This document shows, in pieces, positions 1 to 5,935 of a stretch of DNA of 6,523 bases. Position numbers and translations under genes: made by a program. This DNA is from a bacterium. GTDB lineage: Bacteria > Babelota > Babeliae > Babelales > RVW-14. The notes beneath the pieces are model-generated. The model made no database searches. It saw only the letters and a list, made by a program, of their open reading frames with translations, and had not been told where the DNA came from. The DNA is taken from positions 1-6,523 of the forward strand of contig JAHFBR010000064.1 in assembly GCA_023249955.1 (NCBI GenBank), written 5' to 3'. Every line of letters begins with the position of its first letter. Positions within the stretch are counted from its first letter, which is position 1.

Positions 1-739
1 TCTCCAGCGCCCACCAGCCACGCACCGGCACTACAAAACGCAAGAATCGATAACGCCCTCTCAACGTCAAGAGTGCAAACAGCACCAGCATCCCCAACAT
101 CCACCACACACTGCTCATGCGTTGCAACACATCCATGCAAAAATCACTCAAGCGCAACCACAGCACATGAAGCTGATTGATAAACTCAAAATCTTTATCA
201 AAATTGGGAACCTCAATCCCAGGAATGGTCTTAATCTCTCCTGACTCTATCTGCGACACCGCCAGTGCACTACCTTCACGCGGCTTGCGCGCACGCCCCT
301 GTTTCCTTAACGGTATCACGGTCAGAAACGGTTTTATAGACCCATCTTTGCGCACCACCAGGCACGAAACCGTCAGCGACGCCTGCTGCAAACACGCAAA
401 GCGCTGCTCGCCACTTTTTGCACCACTATCAAACAAAAGCACGCCTTGCGATGATTGCGTTACCACTTTGATACTCTTTTTAAATGCCGGCACAAAAACA
501 TCCTGCGCCTGCATGGCGCTGTTCCACGCCGTCAGCACCATGTCATCACGATCAACAGAAAACTGCAACGTATGCTTCAAAAAACCAAGTTCCTGACTGC
601 TGAGTGCAAACGCCACTTGAATATTTTTTCCTAAAGCGCTTTTTTGCGGAGTACTCAAAATGGTCACCTCAAGCGCATGCAAAAAATGCACACCGCAAAA
701 AATTATCACCAAAAACATGCTGCGCATCGTTCTGATCAT
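1..739 (-). CDS. Exported membrane-anchored protein of unknown function, partial (N-terminal 246 residues)
   Basis: Reading the minus strand from the ATG at 739 gives 246 codons without a stop up to the window edge, so the 3' end is missing. A Shine-Dalgarno GGGAG (minus-strand reading of 747-751) lies 7 nt before the ATG. Residues 1-22 form a signal peptide: arginines at 3 and 6, a hydrophobic core at 8-20, and a likely cleavage site after His-Ala at 21-22. Residues 23-145 look like a beta-rich extracytoplasmic domain. A linker rich in charged residues follows (145-185), then a hydrophobic stretch at about 211-226 that is probably a membrane span, followed by a basic, aromatic segment (RGRYRF at 227-232). 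The layout of exported domain then membrane region, and phrases such as FLKHTLQFSVD at 53-63, faintly recall the N-terminal domain of DsbD-type thiol:disulfide interchange proteins. However, the paired cysteines expected there are not evident (only C116 and C126). BatD-like proteins are an alternative. The reading frame is well supported; the function is not. Confidence 0.82.
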   Translation of the reverse strand, partial: MIRTMRSMFLVIIFCGVHFLHALEVTILSTPQKSALGKNIQVAFALSSQELGFLKHTLQFSVDRDDMVLTAWNSAMQAQDVFVPAFKKSIKVVTQSSQGVLLFDSGAKSGEQRFACLQQASLTVSCLVVRKDGSIKPFLTVIPLRKQGRARKPREGSALAVSQIESGEIKTIPGIEVPNFDKDFEFINQLHVLWLRLSDFCMDVLQRMSSVWWMLGMLVLFALLTLRGRYRFLRFVVPVRGWWALE

Positions 740-746
740 GCCAAAT

Positions 747-751
747 CTCCC
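747..751 (-). promoter_or_regulatory. Ribosome binding site of the minus-strand gene
   Basis: The minus strand reads GGGAG here, 7 nt ahead of the ATG at 739. This is the main independent support for the start of the leftward gene, which has no visible stop codon in the window. Confidence 0.7.
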
Positions 752-810
752 AGATCGTTTGCTCAACTGAGCCAATGTGATACGGTCTTTATGTTAGAAA
801 TGATACCTTA

Positions 811-816
811 TAAGGA
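811..816 (+). promoter_or_regulatory. Ribosome binding site that fixes the start of phosphatase copy 1
   Basis: TAAGGA stands 7 nt ahead of the ATG at 824. The same frame is open back to 644, but only the ATG at 824 combines a good Shine-Dalgarno site with an immediate signal peptide, so this site decides the start. It overlaps the palindrome at 806-815, so a protein or RNA fold on that palindrome would also cover the ribosome site. Confidence 0.75.
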
Positions 817-823
817 ATGTACC

Positions 824-2497
824 ATGAACAAAAAATTTCGTGCACTATCTCTGCTTATTGCAAGCACTTTCATGCTCGGCTCTTCTACTTTTGTTACAGC
901 AAAAACACCCCGACAACCAAAGCTGGTTGCCGTTATTATTATCGATCAATTTGCCTACCACTACCTACCCAAACTCAAAAAACACTTCCACTACGGCCTG
1001 AAAGAGCTTTTAACCAACGGCATTGTTTACACCAATGCGTATCACGCACACGGAACGCCGGAAACCACCACCGGGCACCACGCGCTCAGCACTGGATCGC
1101 TGCCCAAAGATCATGGCGGCATTTTGAACCAGTGGATCGATCACCATTATAAAAAAGTATGTTACGACCTTGACGCATCGCCCGAAGCAGCAACCCTCGC
1201 AACCGGCCCACAATCGTGCCCTGATGGAAAATCATGCCACAACACCATGGTCGACGGACTCTCTGATCAGTTCATCTTCAGCGCAGCACCCAACAGCCAT
1301 CACAAAGTTTTTGCGCTCTCGCTCAAATCACATCCCGCCATTGCTACCGCCAATCGCCTGGGCAAAGCAATTTGGTTTGATCCAATAGCGGGCAATTTTA
1401 CCTCAAGCAAAAAATATTTTACCCGGCTGCCGGAATGGGTCACACGCTTTAACCAAGAGCACAAGATTTCAGAAAAAACCCATGTGGCCTGGGAAAGAAT
1501 GTACTCAAAAAAAAGCGTGGCGTATCAGTTTCCTGATATCACCAACTACGATCATGCCGGTTACAAATTCAGCATAGCTGGTAACAAAAACATTGCTATC
1601 GATCACGCAGCAGCAGCACCGTACGAAATGTACCTCAAAACGCCCAACGCCGGCAAAGCGCTGGTTGAACTTGCAAAAGTCTGCGTTGACCAGAACTTTA
1701 CCCAGGCATCCGATCGCATGTTACTGTGGCTGAGCTTAAGCAATCTTGATCTGGTCGGCCACTTTTATGGACCGGATTCACTCGAAGCCATCGACACCAT
1801 TTATCACTTGGATAAGCAGATCAAAGAGTTTATGGATTTTGTACGCCGACGCGTGGGCGAAAATAACTGCCTGTTTATCCTGACCGCTGATCACGGCATT
1901 CCACCCATTCCAGAAATTGCCAACAAGCGCGGCATCACCATTGCCCGCCGCGTGCTGGCAAAACCGCTGATGCAAACCATGAACACACAGATCAAACAAA
2001 AATATAATATTGATGAGATGGTCAAAGCGTTTGAACCAACATTTTTTGTGCTGAACAAAGAGGCACTTGCAATATGCGATGCGCCAACACGCGCCGCCAT
2101 TATCACCGATCTGAAAACATTCTTGCACCGCCAAAAGGGCATCAAGCGGGTCTGGGAGTCTGACGAGCTCGAGCGACTTACCTTTGCACCAACGCAACGC
2201 GAAAACTTTTATAAAATGCAGCTCTACCACCACCGCAGCGGCGACCTCATTTGTATGCCGCAACCCTACTGCTTGCTCACCAACTATGATGCCGGCACCT
2301 CACACCTCAGCCCATACGAGTATGATTTGCACGTACCGTTGGTGCTGTATCAAAAGGGCCGCTTTGAAAAAAAGACCGTCACCAAGCGGGTATGGATTCC
2401 ACAAGTCCCCATCACCCTTGCACGCATCTTGCGCATCCCGCAGCCTTCGGCCTCGATGTTTAGCCATCTTCCCGAATCACTTGAGGAGCATGTATGA
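824..2497 (+). CDS. Secreted alkaline phosphatase / nucleotide pyrophosphatase-like enzyme, copy 1
   Basis: This 557-residue protein belongs to the alkaline phosphatase superfamily, type I phosphodiesterase/nucleotide pyrophosphatase clan, close to PafA-type phosphatases (about 545 residues). It should hydrolyse phosphate esters outside the cytoplasmic membrane using two zinc ions. Residues 1-26 are a signal peptide (KK at 3-4, hydrophobic core 8-20, cleavage after Val-Thr-Ala). Metal ligands are visible at D41 (IIIDQF), D309 and H313 (LDLVGH), D356 and H357 (TADHG) and H494 (GTSH). The nucleophile is T81, and N102 matches the PafA active-site asparagine. Two things are odd. The usual T-x-P-G-H reads TTTGH, without the proline. 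The K-x-R pair that binds the monoester phosphate in PafA (K162, R164) reads K168-S-H170. C132 and C138 could form a small disulfide loop. The start at 824 is chosen for its Shine-Dalgarno site and signal peptide; the frame extends upstream to 644 without support. The gene overlaps copy 2 by 4 nt. Substrate (monoester, diester or nucleotide) is undecided. Confidence 0.92.
   Translation: MNKKFRALSLLIASTFMLGSSTFVTAKTPRQPKLVAVIIIDQFAYHYLPKLKKHFHYGLKELLTNGIVYTNAYHAHGTPETTTGHHALSTGSLPKDHGGILNQWIDHHYKKVCYDLDASPEAATLATGPQSCPDGKSCHNTMVDGLSDQFIFSAAPNSHHKVFALSLKSHPAIATANRLGKAIWFDPIAGNFTSSKKYFTRLPEWVTRFNQEHKISEKTHVAWERMYSKKSVAYQFPDITNYDHAGYKFSIAGNKNIAIDHAAAAPYEMYLKTPNAGKALVELAKVCVDQNFTQASDRMLLWLSLSNLDLVGHFYGPDSLEAIDTIYHLDKQIKEFMDFVRRRVGENNCLFILTADHGIPPIPEIANKRGITIARRVLAKPLMQTMNTQIKQKYNIDEMVKAFEPTFFVLNKEALAICDAPTRAAIITDLKTFLHRQKGIKRVWESDELERLTFAPTQRENFYKMQLYHHRSGDLICMPQPYCLLTNYDAGTSHLSPYEYDLHVPLVLYQKGRFEKKTVTKRVWIPQVPITLARILRIPQPSASMFSHLPESLEEHV
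2483..2488 (+). promoter_or_regulatory. Ribosome binding site for phosphatase copy 2, inside the end of copy 1
   Basis: GAGGAG lies within the last codons of copy 1. It is 5 nt before the ATG at 2494 and 8 nt before a second, in-frame ATG at 2497. The second spacing is nearer the usual optimum, so translation could begin at either; the proteins differ only by one methionine. The ATGA overlap indicates translational coupling. Confidence 0.65.
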
Positions 2498-4143
2498 TGT
2501 TTCGCGCTCTAAATTTTCTAACCATTTTGTGTCTCGCCATCCCCCTTCACGCAAAAGCACCACAAAAACCGTCTCTTGTTGTCGTCATGGTAATTGATCA
2601 ATGCGCGCACCATTATTTCAACAAACTCTGCCCCCATTTTACCAGCGGCTTCAAAACATTTTGCCAAAGGGGCCACTGTTATGAAAATGCACATCATCCC
2701 CACGGATCGCCCTCAACCGCGCCAGGGCACACTACCTTAAGCACCGGCACCATCGTGTACGATCATGGTATCATTCTGAACGGGTGGCTCGATCAAAATG
2801 GTAAAAAAATTACCTTTAGTGAGGACCCATCACCAGACACAGCGGTACTTGATCATGCATCCGATCAGGTGCCAGGACGCTCAAGCCAGCAAATCAAAAT
2901 CGACACACTTTCTGATAGCCTGATCGAATCATCAAAAACACCACAAACCAACGCCGTTTACTCCATTTCGCTTAAGGCACGCTCAGCCATCGCCATGGCC
3001 GGCAGAAACGGCAAACCAATTTGGTTTGATTCATCACTCGGCCGCTTTACTTCAAGCAAAGCTTACTTCCCCGCCCTGCCATCCTGGGTAGAATCTTTTA
3101 ACAAAAAATATGATTTCTCCAAAGAAAAAGTGGTCAAATGGCAGCTGCGCTATCCCCGCAATCACGCAGCTTACAATTTTTTTCTGATTGATGACCGCAG
3201 TCATGCATCACGCGATAGCGAGATGTCCGACGGCATTCTGCCCATCAAAGCAAAAAATGGAGACTACGACGACAATGATGACGACGATTTTGAAAATGAA
3301 AATGACGCCTCCGTTTTTTTGCGCACACCACGCGCCAACAAAATGGTGCTCGATCTGGCACGCTCATGCCTGAACCACCATTTCACGCAACATACCAACG
3401 GCACATTTTCTAGTCTTGACATGCTCGGTCACGAATACGGCCCACACAGCCGAGAAATTATTGATATGATGTATCATCTTGACCAACAACTCGGCGACTT
3501 TATGCAGTTCTGCCAAAAAAAAGCTGGTGCTAAAAAGACACTGTTCGTACTTACCGCTGATCATGGCGTTGCGCCCATCCCCGAACTGGTGCACAAGCAG
3601 GGATTTGATCTTGCACGCCGCACCGTTGTAAAACCATTTATGAAAACCATGAATGTACACATTGAAGAAAAGTATGGCCTTAAAAAAGCGGTTGCCTACT
3701 TTAAAGCAAATCAGTTTTATCTGAATAATCACACCATTCCCGCCGAGCAACGCACCACCATCCTGCGCGATTTACAATCATTTTTGATGCAGCAACCCGG
3801 CTTTAAAAAAGTATGGACCAAAGAGGAGCTGCTCACCACGCATTACGGTCGGCATGAAATTGAACACCTATTCAAAAACCAGTGCCACCCCGCACGATCG
3901 GGCGATCTGATTTGTATGCCGCATCCTTATTGCGCCATCACCAAACACCAAACAGGAGCCGCACATCGCTCGCCCTACGATTATGACACGCACGTCCCGC
4001 TGATCTTATACCAAGCAGGAAATATTGAAAAAAAACAGATCTATCGCAAGGTTTGGACGCCGCAACTCGCACCAACACTAGCAAACATTATTGATATTCC
4101 ACCACCATCGGCAGCACGCTACCAAGCGTTGCCGGGCGTTTAA
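2494..4143 (+). CDS. Secreted alkaline phosphatase / nucleotide pyrophosphatase-like enzyme, copy 2
   Basis: This 549-residue paralogue of the preceding gene is alignable along its whole length; long shared stretches include RSGDLICMP near the C terminus. A short signal peptide covers residues 1-20 (R4, hydrophobic core 7-18, cleavage after Leu-His-Ala). The active site is closer to the PafA pattern than copy 1: D35, nucleophile T75 in STAPGH, N96, K161 and R163 (K-A-R), D309, H313, D356, H357 and H491. This predicts phosphomonoesterase activity in the periplasm or at the surface. Two departures stand out. Between FTQ (297-299) and the LD of the D309 motif there are only 8 residues, against 13 in copy 1, so much of the hydrophobic strand leading to a metal ligand is missing. 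Residues 257-271 hold an acidic run (DYDDNDDDDFENEND) absent from copy 1. The deletion could impair folding or zinc binding, so activity is uncertain even though every catalytic residue remains. Tandem duplication is the simplest origin. Confidence 0.91.
   Translation: MMFRALNFLTILCLAIPLHAKAPQKPSLVVVMVIDQCAHHYFNKLCPHFTSGFKTFCQRGHCYENAHHPHGSPSTAPGHTTLSTGTIVYDHGIILNGWLDQNGKKITFSEDPSPDTAVLDHASDQVPGRSSQQIKIDTLSDSLIESSKTPQTNAVYSISLKARSAIAMAGRNGKPIWFDSSLGRFTSSKAYFPALPSWVESFNKKYDFSKEKVVKWQLRYPRNHAAYNFFLIDDRSHASRDSEMSDGILPIKAKNGDYDDNDDDDFENENDASVFLRTPRANKMVLDLARSCLNHHFTQHTNGTFSSLDMLGHEYGPHSREIIDMMYHLDQQLGDFMQFCQKKAGAKKTLFVLTADHGVAPIPELVHKQGFDLARRTVVKPFMKTMNVHIEEKYGLKKAVAYFKANQFYLNNHTIPAEQRTTILRDLQSFLMQQPGFKKVWTKEELLTTHYGRHEIEHLFKNQCHPARSGDLICMPHPYCAITKHQTGAAHRSPYDYDTHVPLILYQAGNIEKKQIYRKVWTPQLAPTLANIIDIPPPSAARYQALPGV
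3262..3306 (+). other. Acidic low-complexity insert in phosphatase copy 2
   Basis: Codons 257-271 encode fifteen residues, eleven of them Asp or Glu, built mainly from GAC/GAT and GAA triplets. In copy 1 the corresponding region is a neutral to basic loop (around residues 243-265). Such a run is typically a surface loop and may bind divalent cations; that role is inference. Repeat slippage of GAY codons would explain its origin. Confidence 0.6.
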
Positions 4144-4160
4144 AACACGCTTGATTTCTG

Positions 4161-4186
4161 CTTTACATTTTTTGTTAATGTGTAAG
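4161..4186 (+). repeat. Hairpin-forming inverted repeat ahead of the transporter gene (arms A and B)
   Basis: CTTTACATT (4161-4169) can pair with AATGTGTAAG (4177-4186) across a 7-nt loop, with one G-T wobble and one bulged T. It begins 17 nt after the stop codon of phosphatase copy 2. There is no T-run after the stem (the T-run is in the loop), so it is not a standard intrinsic terminator. It may stabilise the end of the upstream message or act in the leader of the next gene. Confidence 0.45.
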
Positions 4187-4211
4187 GCTATGGCATCGCA
4201 CTACACATTAA
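4175..4211 (+). repeat. Perfect 10-bp inverted repeat ahead of the transporter gene (arms B and C)
   Basis: TTAATGTGTA (4175-4184) is exactly reverse-complementary to TACACATTAA (4202-4211), with a 17-nt spacer. The second arm ends 39 nt before the ATG at 4251. It could be an operator for a dimeric regulator whose half sites are about 2.5 helical turns apart (27 bp centre to centre), or an RNA hairpin in the leader. Arm B is shared with the hairpin at 4161-4186, so the two RNA folds exclude one another. Confidence 0.55.
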
Positions 4212-4238
4212 TGAAAATAACAGTTGGGGCATGAAATC

Positions 4239-4243
4239 AAGGG
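4239..4243 (+). promoter_or_regulatory. Ribosome binding site that fixes the start of the MATE transporter
   Basis: AAGGG stands 7 nt ahead of the ATG at 4251. The frame also allows a TTG start at 4224, nine codons earlier, but that has no good Shine-Dalgarno site. An ATG at 4231 is in another frame. Confidence 0.7.
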
Positions 4244-4250
4244 TTGCAGC

Positions 4251-5639
4251 ATGAAACATGTCATAAAAAAATTTTTGGGGCTCAACACATCGGGCGAATC
4301 AACGAGAAACATTCTTGCGTACTGGCTCCCAGAGCTTGTGTCCGCAACCATTCTTATCTCGCTGCCGCCCATGATCGATGCGTGGATCATATCACGTTTG
4401 GGCTCCACCACCATTTACGGTGCGCTGGGCATGGGCACCAATTTTTTGCACACACTCATTAAAATTGCAGAGGCAATTCCGGTGGCATCGATTGCAATCA
4501 TCGGCCGCCACAACGGCGCCGAAGATTATAAAAAGTGTGGCGAGGGCCTTGGGGACACCTTTTGGACAACGTTTATTTTGGGCTTTACACAATTTGTGAT
4601 TATCTTCTTTGCCGCCAGCAACATTTATCGCTGGCTCGGCGTGCCCGAGGCAATGGTTCGCTTTGGTACACCGTTCCTCCAGCTCAAATCCCTGGGCGTA
4701 TTGCTGATCTTTGTCACGCTGGGCCTGCTCGGCTTTATGCGCGCAGTAAAAAACACACGCATCCCCATGCTGCTCAATCTGATCGGCATCGCGTCATTTA
4801 TCATTGTTGATTATACCCTGGTGCTAGGCAAACTTGGCTTTCCTCAAATGGGCCTGATGGGGTCGGCCGTTGCCACCATCGTTCAATACGGCGTCATGTC
4901 CGGCACTGCACTGGCCTACATTCTGCTCAACCCTGATTACAAAAAATACTTTTCGCACGTCTTCTTTTCAATCTTCAGCATTACCCGCTCGCTTCACCTG
5001 TTGCAGCTCAGTTGGCCCATTATCATTGATAAAAGCACCATCGCCCTCTCATACGTCTGGCTTTCCAAAACCCTGGCCGGCATGGGTAAATACTCCATCG
5101 CCACCTACGACGTAGTCAAAAACCTTGAACGCTTTGCCTTTCTGCCCGTCATGGCCTCAGCCGGCGTCATCACTTTCCTGGTCAGTAATGCACTGGGAGC
5201 TCATGATTATGAAGGCGCCAAGACCAATATCAAAAAGATCTATTACCTGACCTGTGCCACGGTTATACCAGCCCTGCTGATCCTCTGCTTTAACGCCAGC
5301 TACTTTATCAGCCATTTTGACCCAAACAACAAATTTACCCTCTTTGCAGCCAGCGTTTTACCTGCCATCAGTCTTCTGGTATTCTTTGACTTTACCCAAG
5401 TGGTGCTGGCCGGCGCGCTTCGCGGCGCAGGCGACGTAAGAACCGTCATGTGGGTGCGTGTTTTGGTATGCTCACTTTTCTTTTTGCCCGTTTCGTACTA
5501 CCTCAGCAACCTAACCACCATCAGCAACGCCGTTAAATTCATTTTGGTATACGGCTCATTTTACGTCACGACCGGCATCATGGGGCTCATATTTTTGTAC
5601 CGCATCAAGAGTAAGAAGTGGATAAAGCGCAAGATTTAA
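4251..5639 (+). CDS. MATE-family multidrug / organic cation efflux transporter
   Basis: This 462-residue polytopic inner-membrane protein has the length and topology of the MATE family (usually 440-480 residues, 12 helices in two halves). Members export cationic drugs or metabolites in exchange for sodium ions or protons. Hydrophobic segments fall at about 22-50, 58-85, 103-123, 143-163, 173-193, 203-227, 250-272, 297-313, 330-350, 363-388, 402-418 and 428-450. Family hallmarks appear in both halves. In the first, IGRHNG (84-89) lies in the early loop, and FMRAVKNTRIPM (162-173) with GLMGSAVAT (201-209) follows. In the second, VLAGALRGAGDVRTVM (385-400) is the repeated R-G-x-G-D-x-x-x-x-M element. 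D43 is an acidic residue in the first helix region and may be a coupling site; this is inference. The first half has V-K-N where the second has G-A-G-D. The start at 4251 has a good Shine-Dalgarno site. The stop overlaps the gatC ribosome site, so it is probably cotranscribed with gatC and gatA. The substrate cannot be read from sequence. Confidence 0.93.
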   Translation: MKHVIKKFLGLNTSGESTRNILAYWLPELVSATILISLPPMIDAWIISRLGSTTIYGALGMGTNFLHTLIKIAEAIPVASIAIIGRHNGAEDYKKCGEGLGDTFWTTFILGFTQFVIIFFAASNIYRWLGVPEAMVRFGTPFLQLKSLGVLLIFVTLGLLGFMRAVKNTRIPMLLNLIGIASFIIVDYTLVLGKLGFPQMGLMGSAVATIVQYGVMSGTALAYILLNPDYKKYFSHVFFSIFSITRSLHLLQLSWPIIIDKSTIALSYVWLSKTLAGMGKYSIATYDVVKNLERFAFLPVMASAGVITFLVSNALGAHDYEGAKTNIKKIYYLTCATVIPALLILCFNASYFISHFDPNNKFTLFAASVLPAISLLVFFDFTQVVLAGALRGAGDVRTVMWVRVLVCSLFFLPVSYYLSNLTTISNAVKFILVYGSFYVTTGIMGLIFLYRIKSKKWIKRKI

Positions 5640-5646
5640 GGACACT

Positions 5647-5931
5647 ATGTCACAATTCACCAAAGATGAGCTCTTAAAAATCGCTCACCTGTCAGCACTC
5701 AAGCTTGAAGATAACGAGCTGGAACTTTTTACAGAACAGATCAAAGCAATTCTTGCTTACGTCGATCAGTTGCAACAAGTTCAGCTCACCCCGCAGGCGG
5801 CACACGTCCGCAACATTAACATCTTTCGTGACGATGTTGTCCAAAAATCTGACGCCGAAGTCATGTTGGCTCAAGCACCAGAACTTGATGAACATTATTT
5901 TGCCGTTCCAAAAATTTTAGACGAAAAATAG
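5647..5931 (+). CDS. gatC: Aspartyl/glutamyl-tRNA amidotransferase subunit C
   Basis: GatC is the small subunit of the cytoplasmic GatCAB complex, which converts Glu-tRNA(Gln) to Gln-tRNA(Gln) and, in organisms without a direct asparaginyl-tRNA route, Asp-tRNA(Asn) to Asn-tRNA(Asn). It wraps around GatA and holds it to GatB. The 94 residues match the family length (about 95-100). Visible features are the N-terminal helical pair with LLKIAHLSALKLEDNEL (9-25), the IKAILAYVDQL helix (32-42), the FRDD element (60-63, usually N-x-x-R-x-D) and the C-terminal hook HYFAVPKILDE (83-93). The ribosome site AAGGA (5638-5642) overlaps the stop codon of the transporter gene, with a rather short spacing of 4 nt. 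gatA begins 4 nt after its stop, the usual gatCA order. Confidence 0.96.
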   Translation: MSQFTKDELLKIAHLSALKLEDNELELFTEQIKAILAYVDQLQQVQLTPQAAHVRNINIFRDDVVQKSDAEVMLAQAPELDEHYFAVPKILDEK

Positions 5932-5935
5932 CACC

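Larger units (their letters stand above)
740..823. promoter_or_regulatory. Divergent intergenic region with two dyad elements
   Basis: This 84-nt gap between the leftward gene and the rightward phosphatase pair must hold the promoters for at least the leftward gene and probably both directions. It contains an imperfect dyad at 759-775 (arms TTGCTCA and TGAGCCAA around AC, one bulged base) and a perfect 10-bp palindrome CCTTATAAGG at 806-815. Both have the size of repressor or activator half-site pairs. I could not find a -35/-10 pair with good spacing on either strand, so promoter positions are not called. Confidence 0.45.

Noticed and set aside
177..596. Plus-strand open frame of 139 codons
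   Set aside because: It lies entirely opposite the leftward signal-peptide gene, which has a ribosome site and a better protein-like sequence. The plus frame has no ribosome site or recognisable domain.
806..815. CCTTATAAGG as a CArG-box type site
   Set aside because: The string fits the eukaryotic serum-response motif only by chance; the gene content and Shine-Dalgarno sites are bacterial.
644..823. Upstream extension of phosphatase copy 1 by 60 codons
   Set aside because: The extra residues are basic and low in structure, overlap the start of the divergent gene, and would bury the signal peptide. The ATG at 824 has a good ribosome site. In-frame ATGs at 791 and 800 lack one.
740..823. Sigma-70 type promoter hexamers for either direction
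   Set aside because: TTGCTC at 759 and AT-rich hexamers such as TATGTT at 790 or TTATAA at 808 do not combine at 16-18 nt spacing, so no specific promoter was called.
1778..2263. Minus-strand open frame of 161 codons inside phosphatase copy 1
   Set aside because: It is antisense to conserved metal-binding motifs of copy 1. A similar antisense frame at 3364-3750 lies opposite the matching part of copy 2, as expected of a shadow repeated by the duplication.
4161..4186. Intrinsic terminator after phosphatase copy 2
   Set aside because: The stem is AT-rich with a bulge, and the T-run is in the loop rather than after the stem.
4224..4250. TTG start for the MATE transporter
   Set aside because: It would add nine residues with no ribosome site. 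The ATG at 4251 has AAGGG at the proper distance and begins with a typical basic N terminus.
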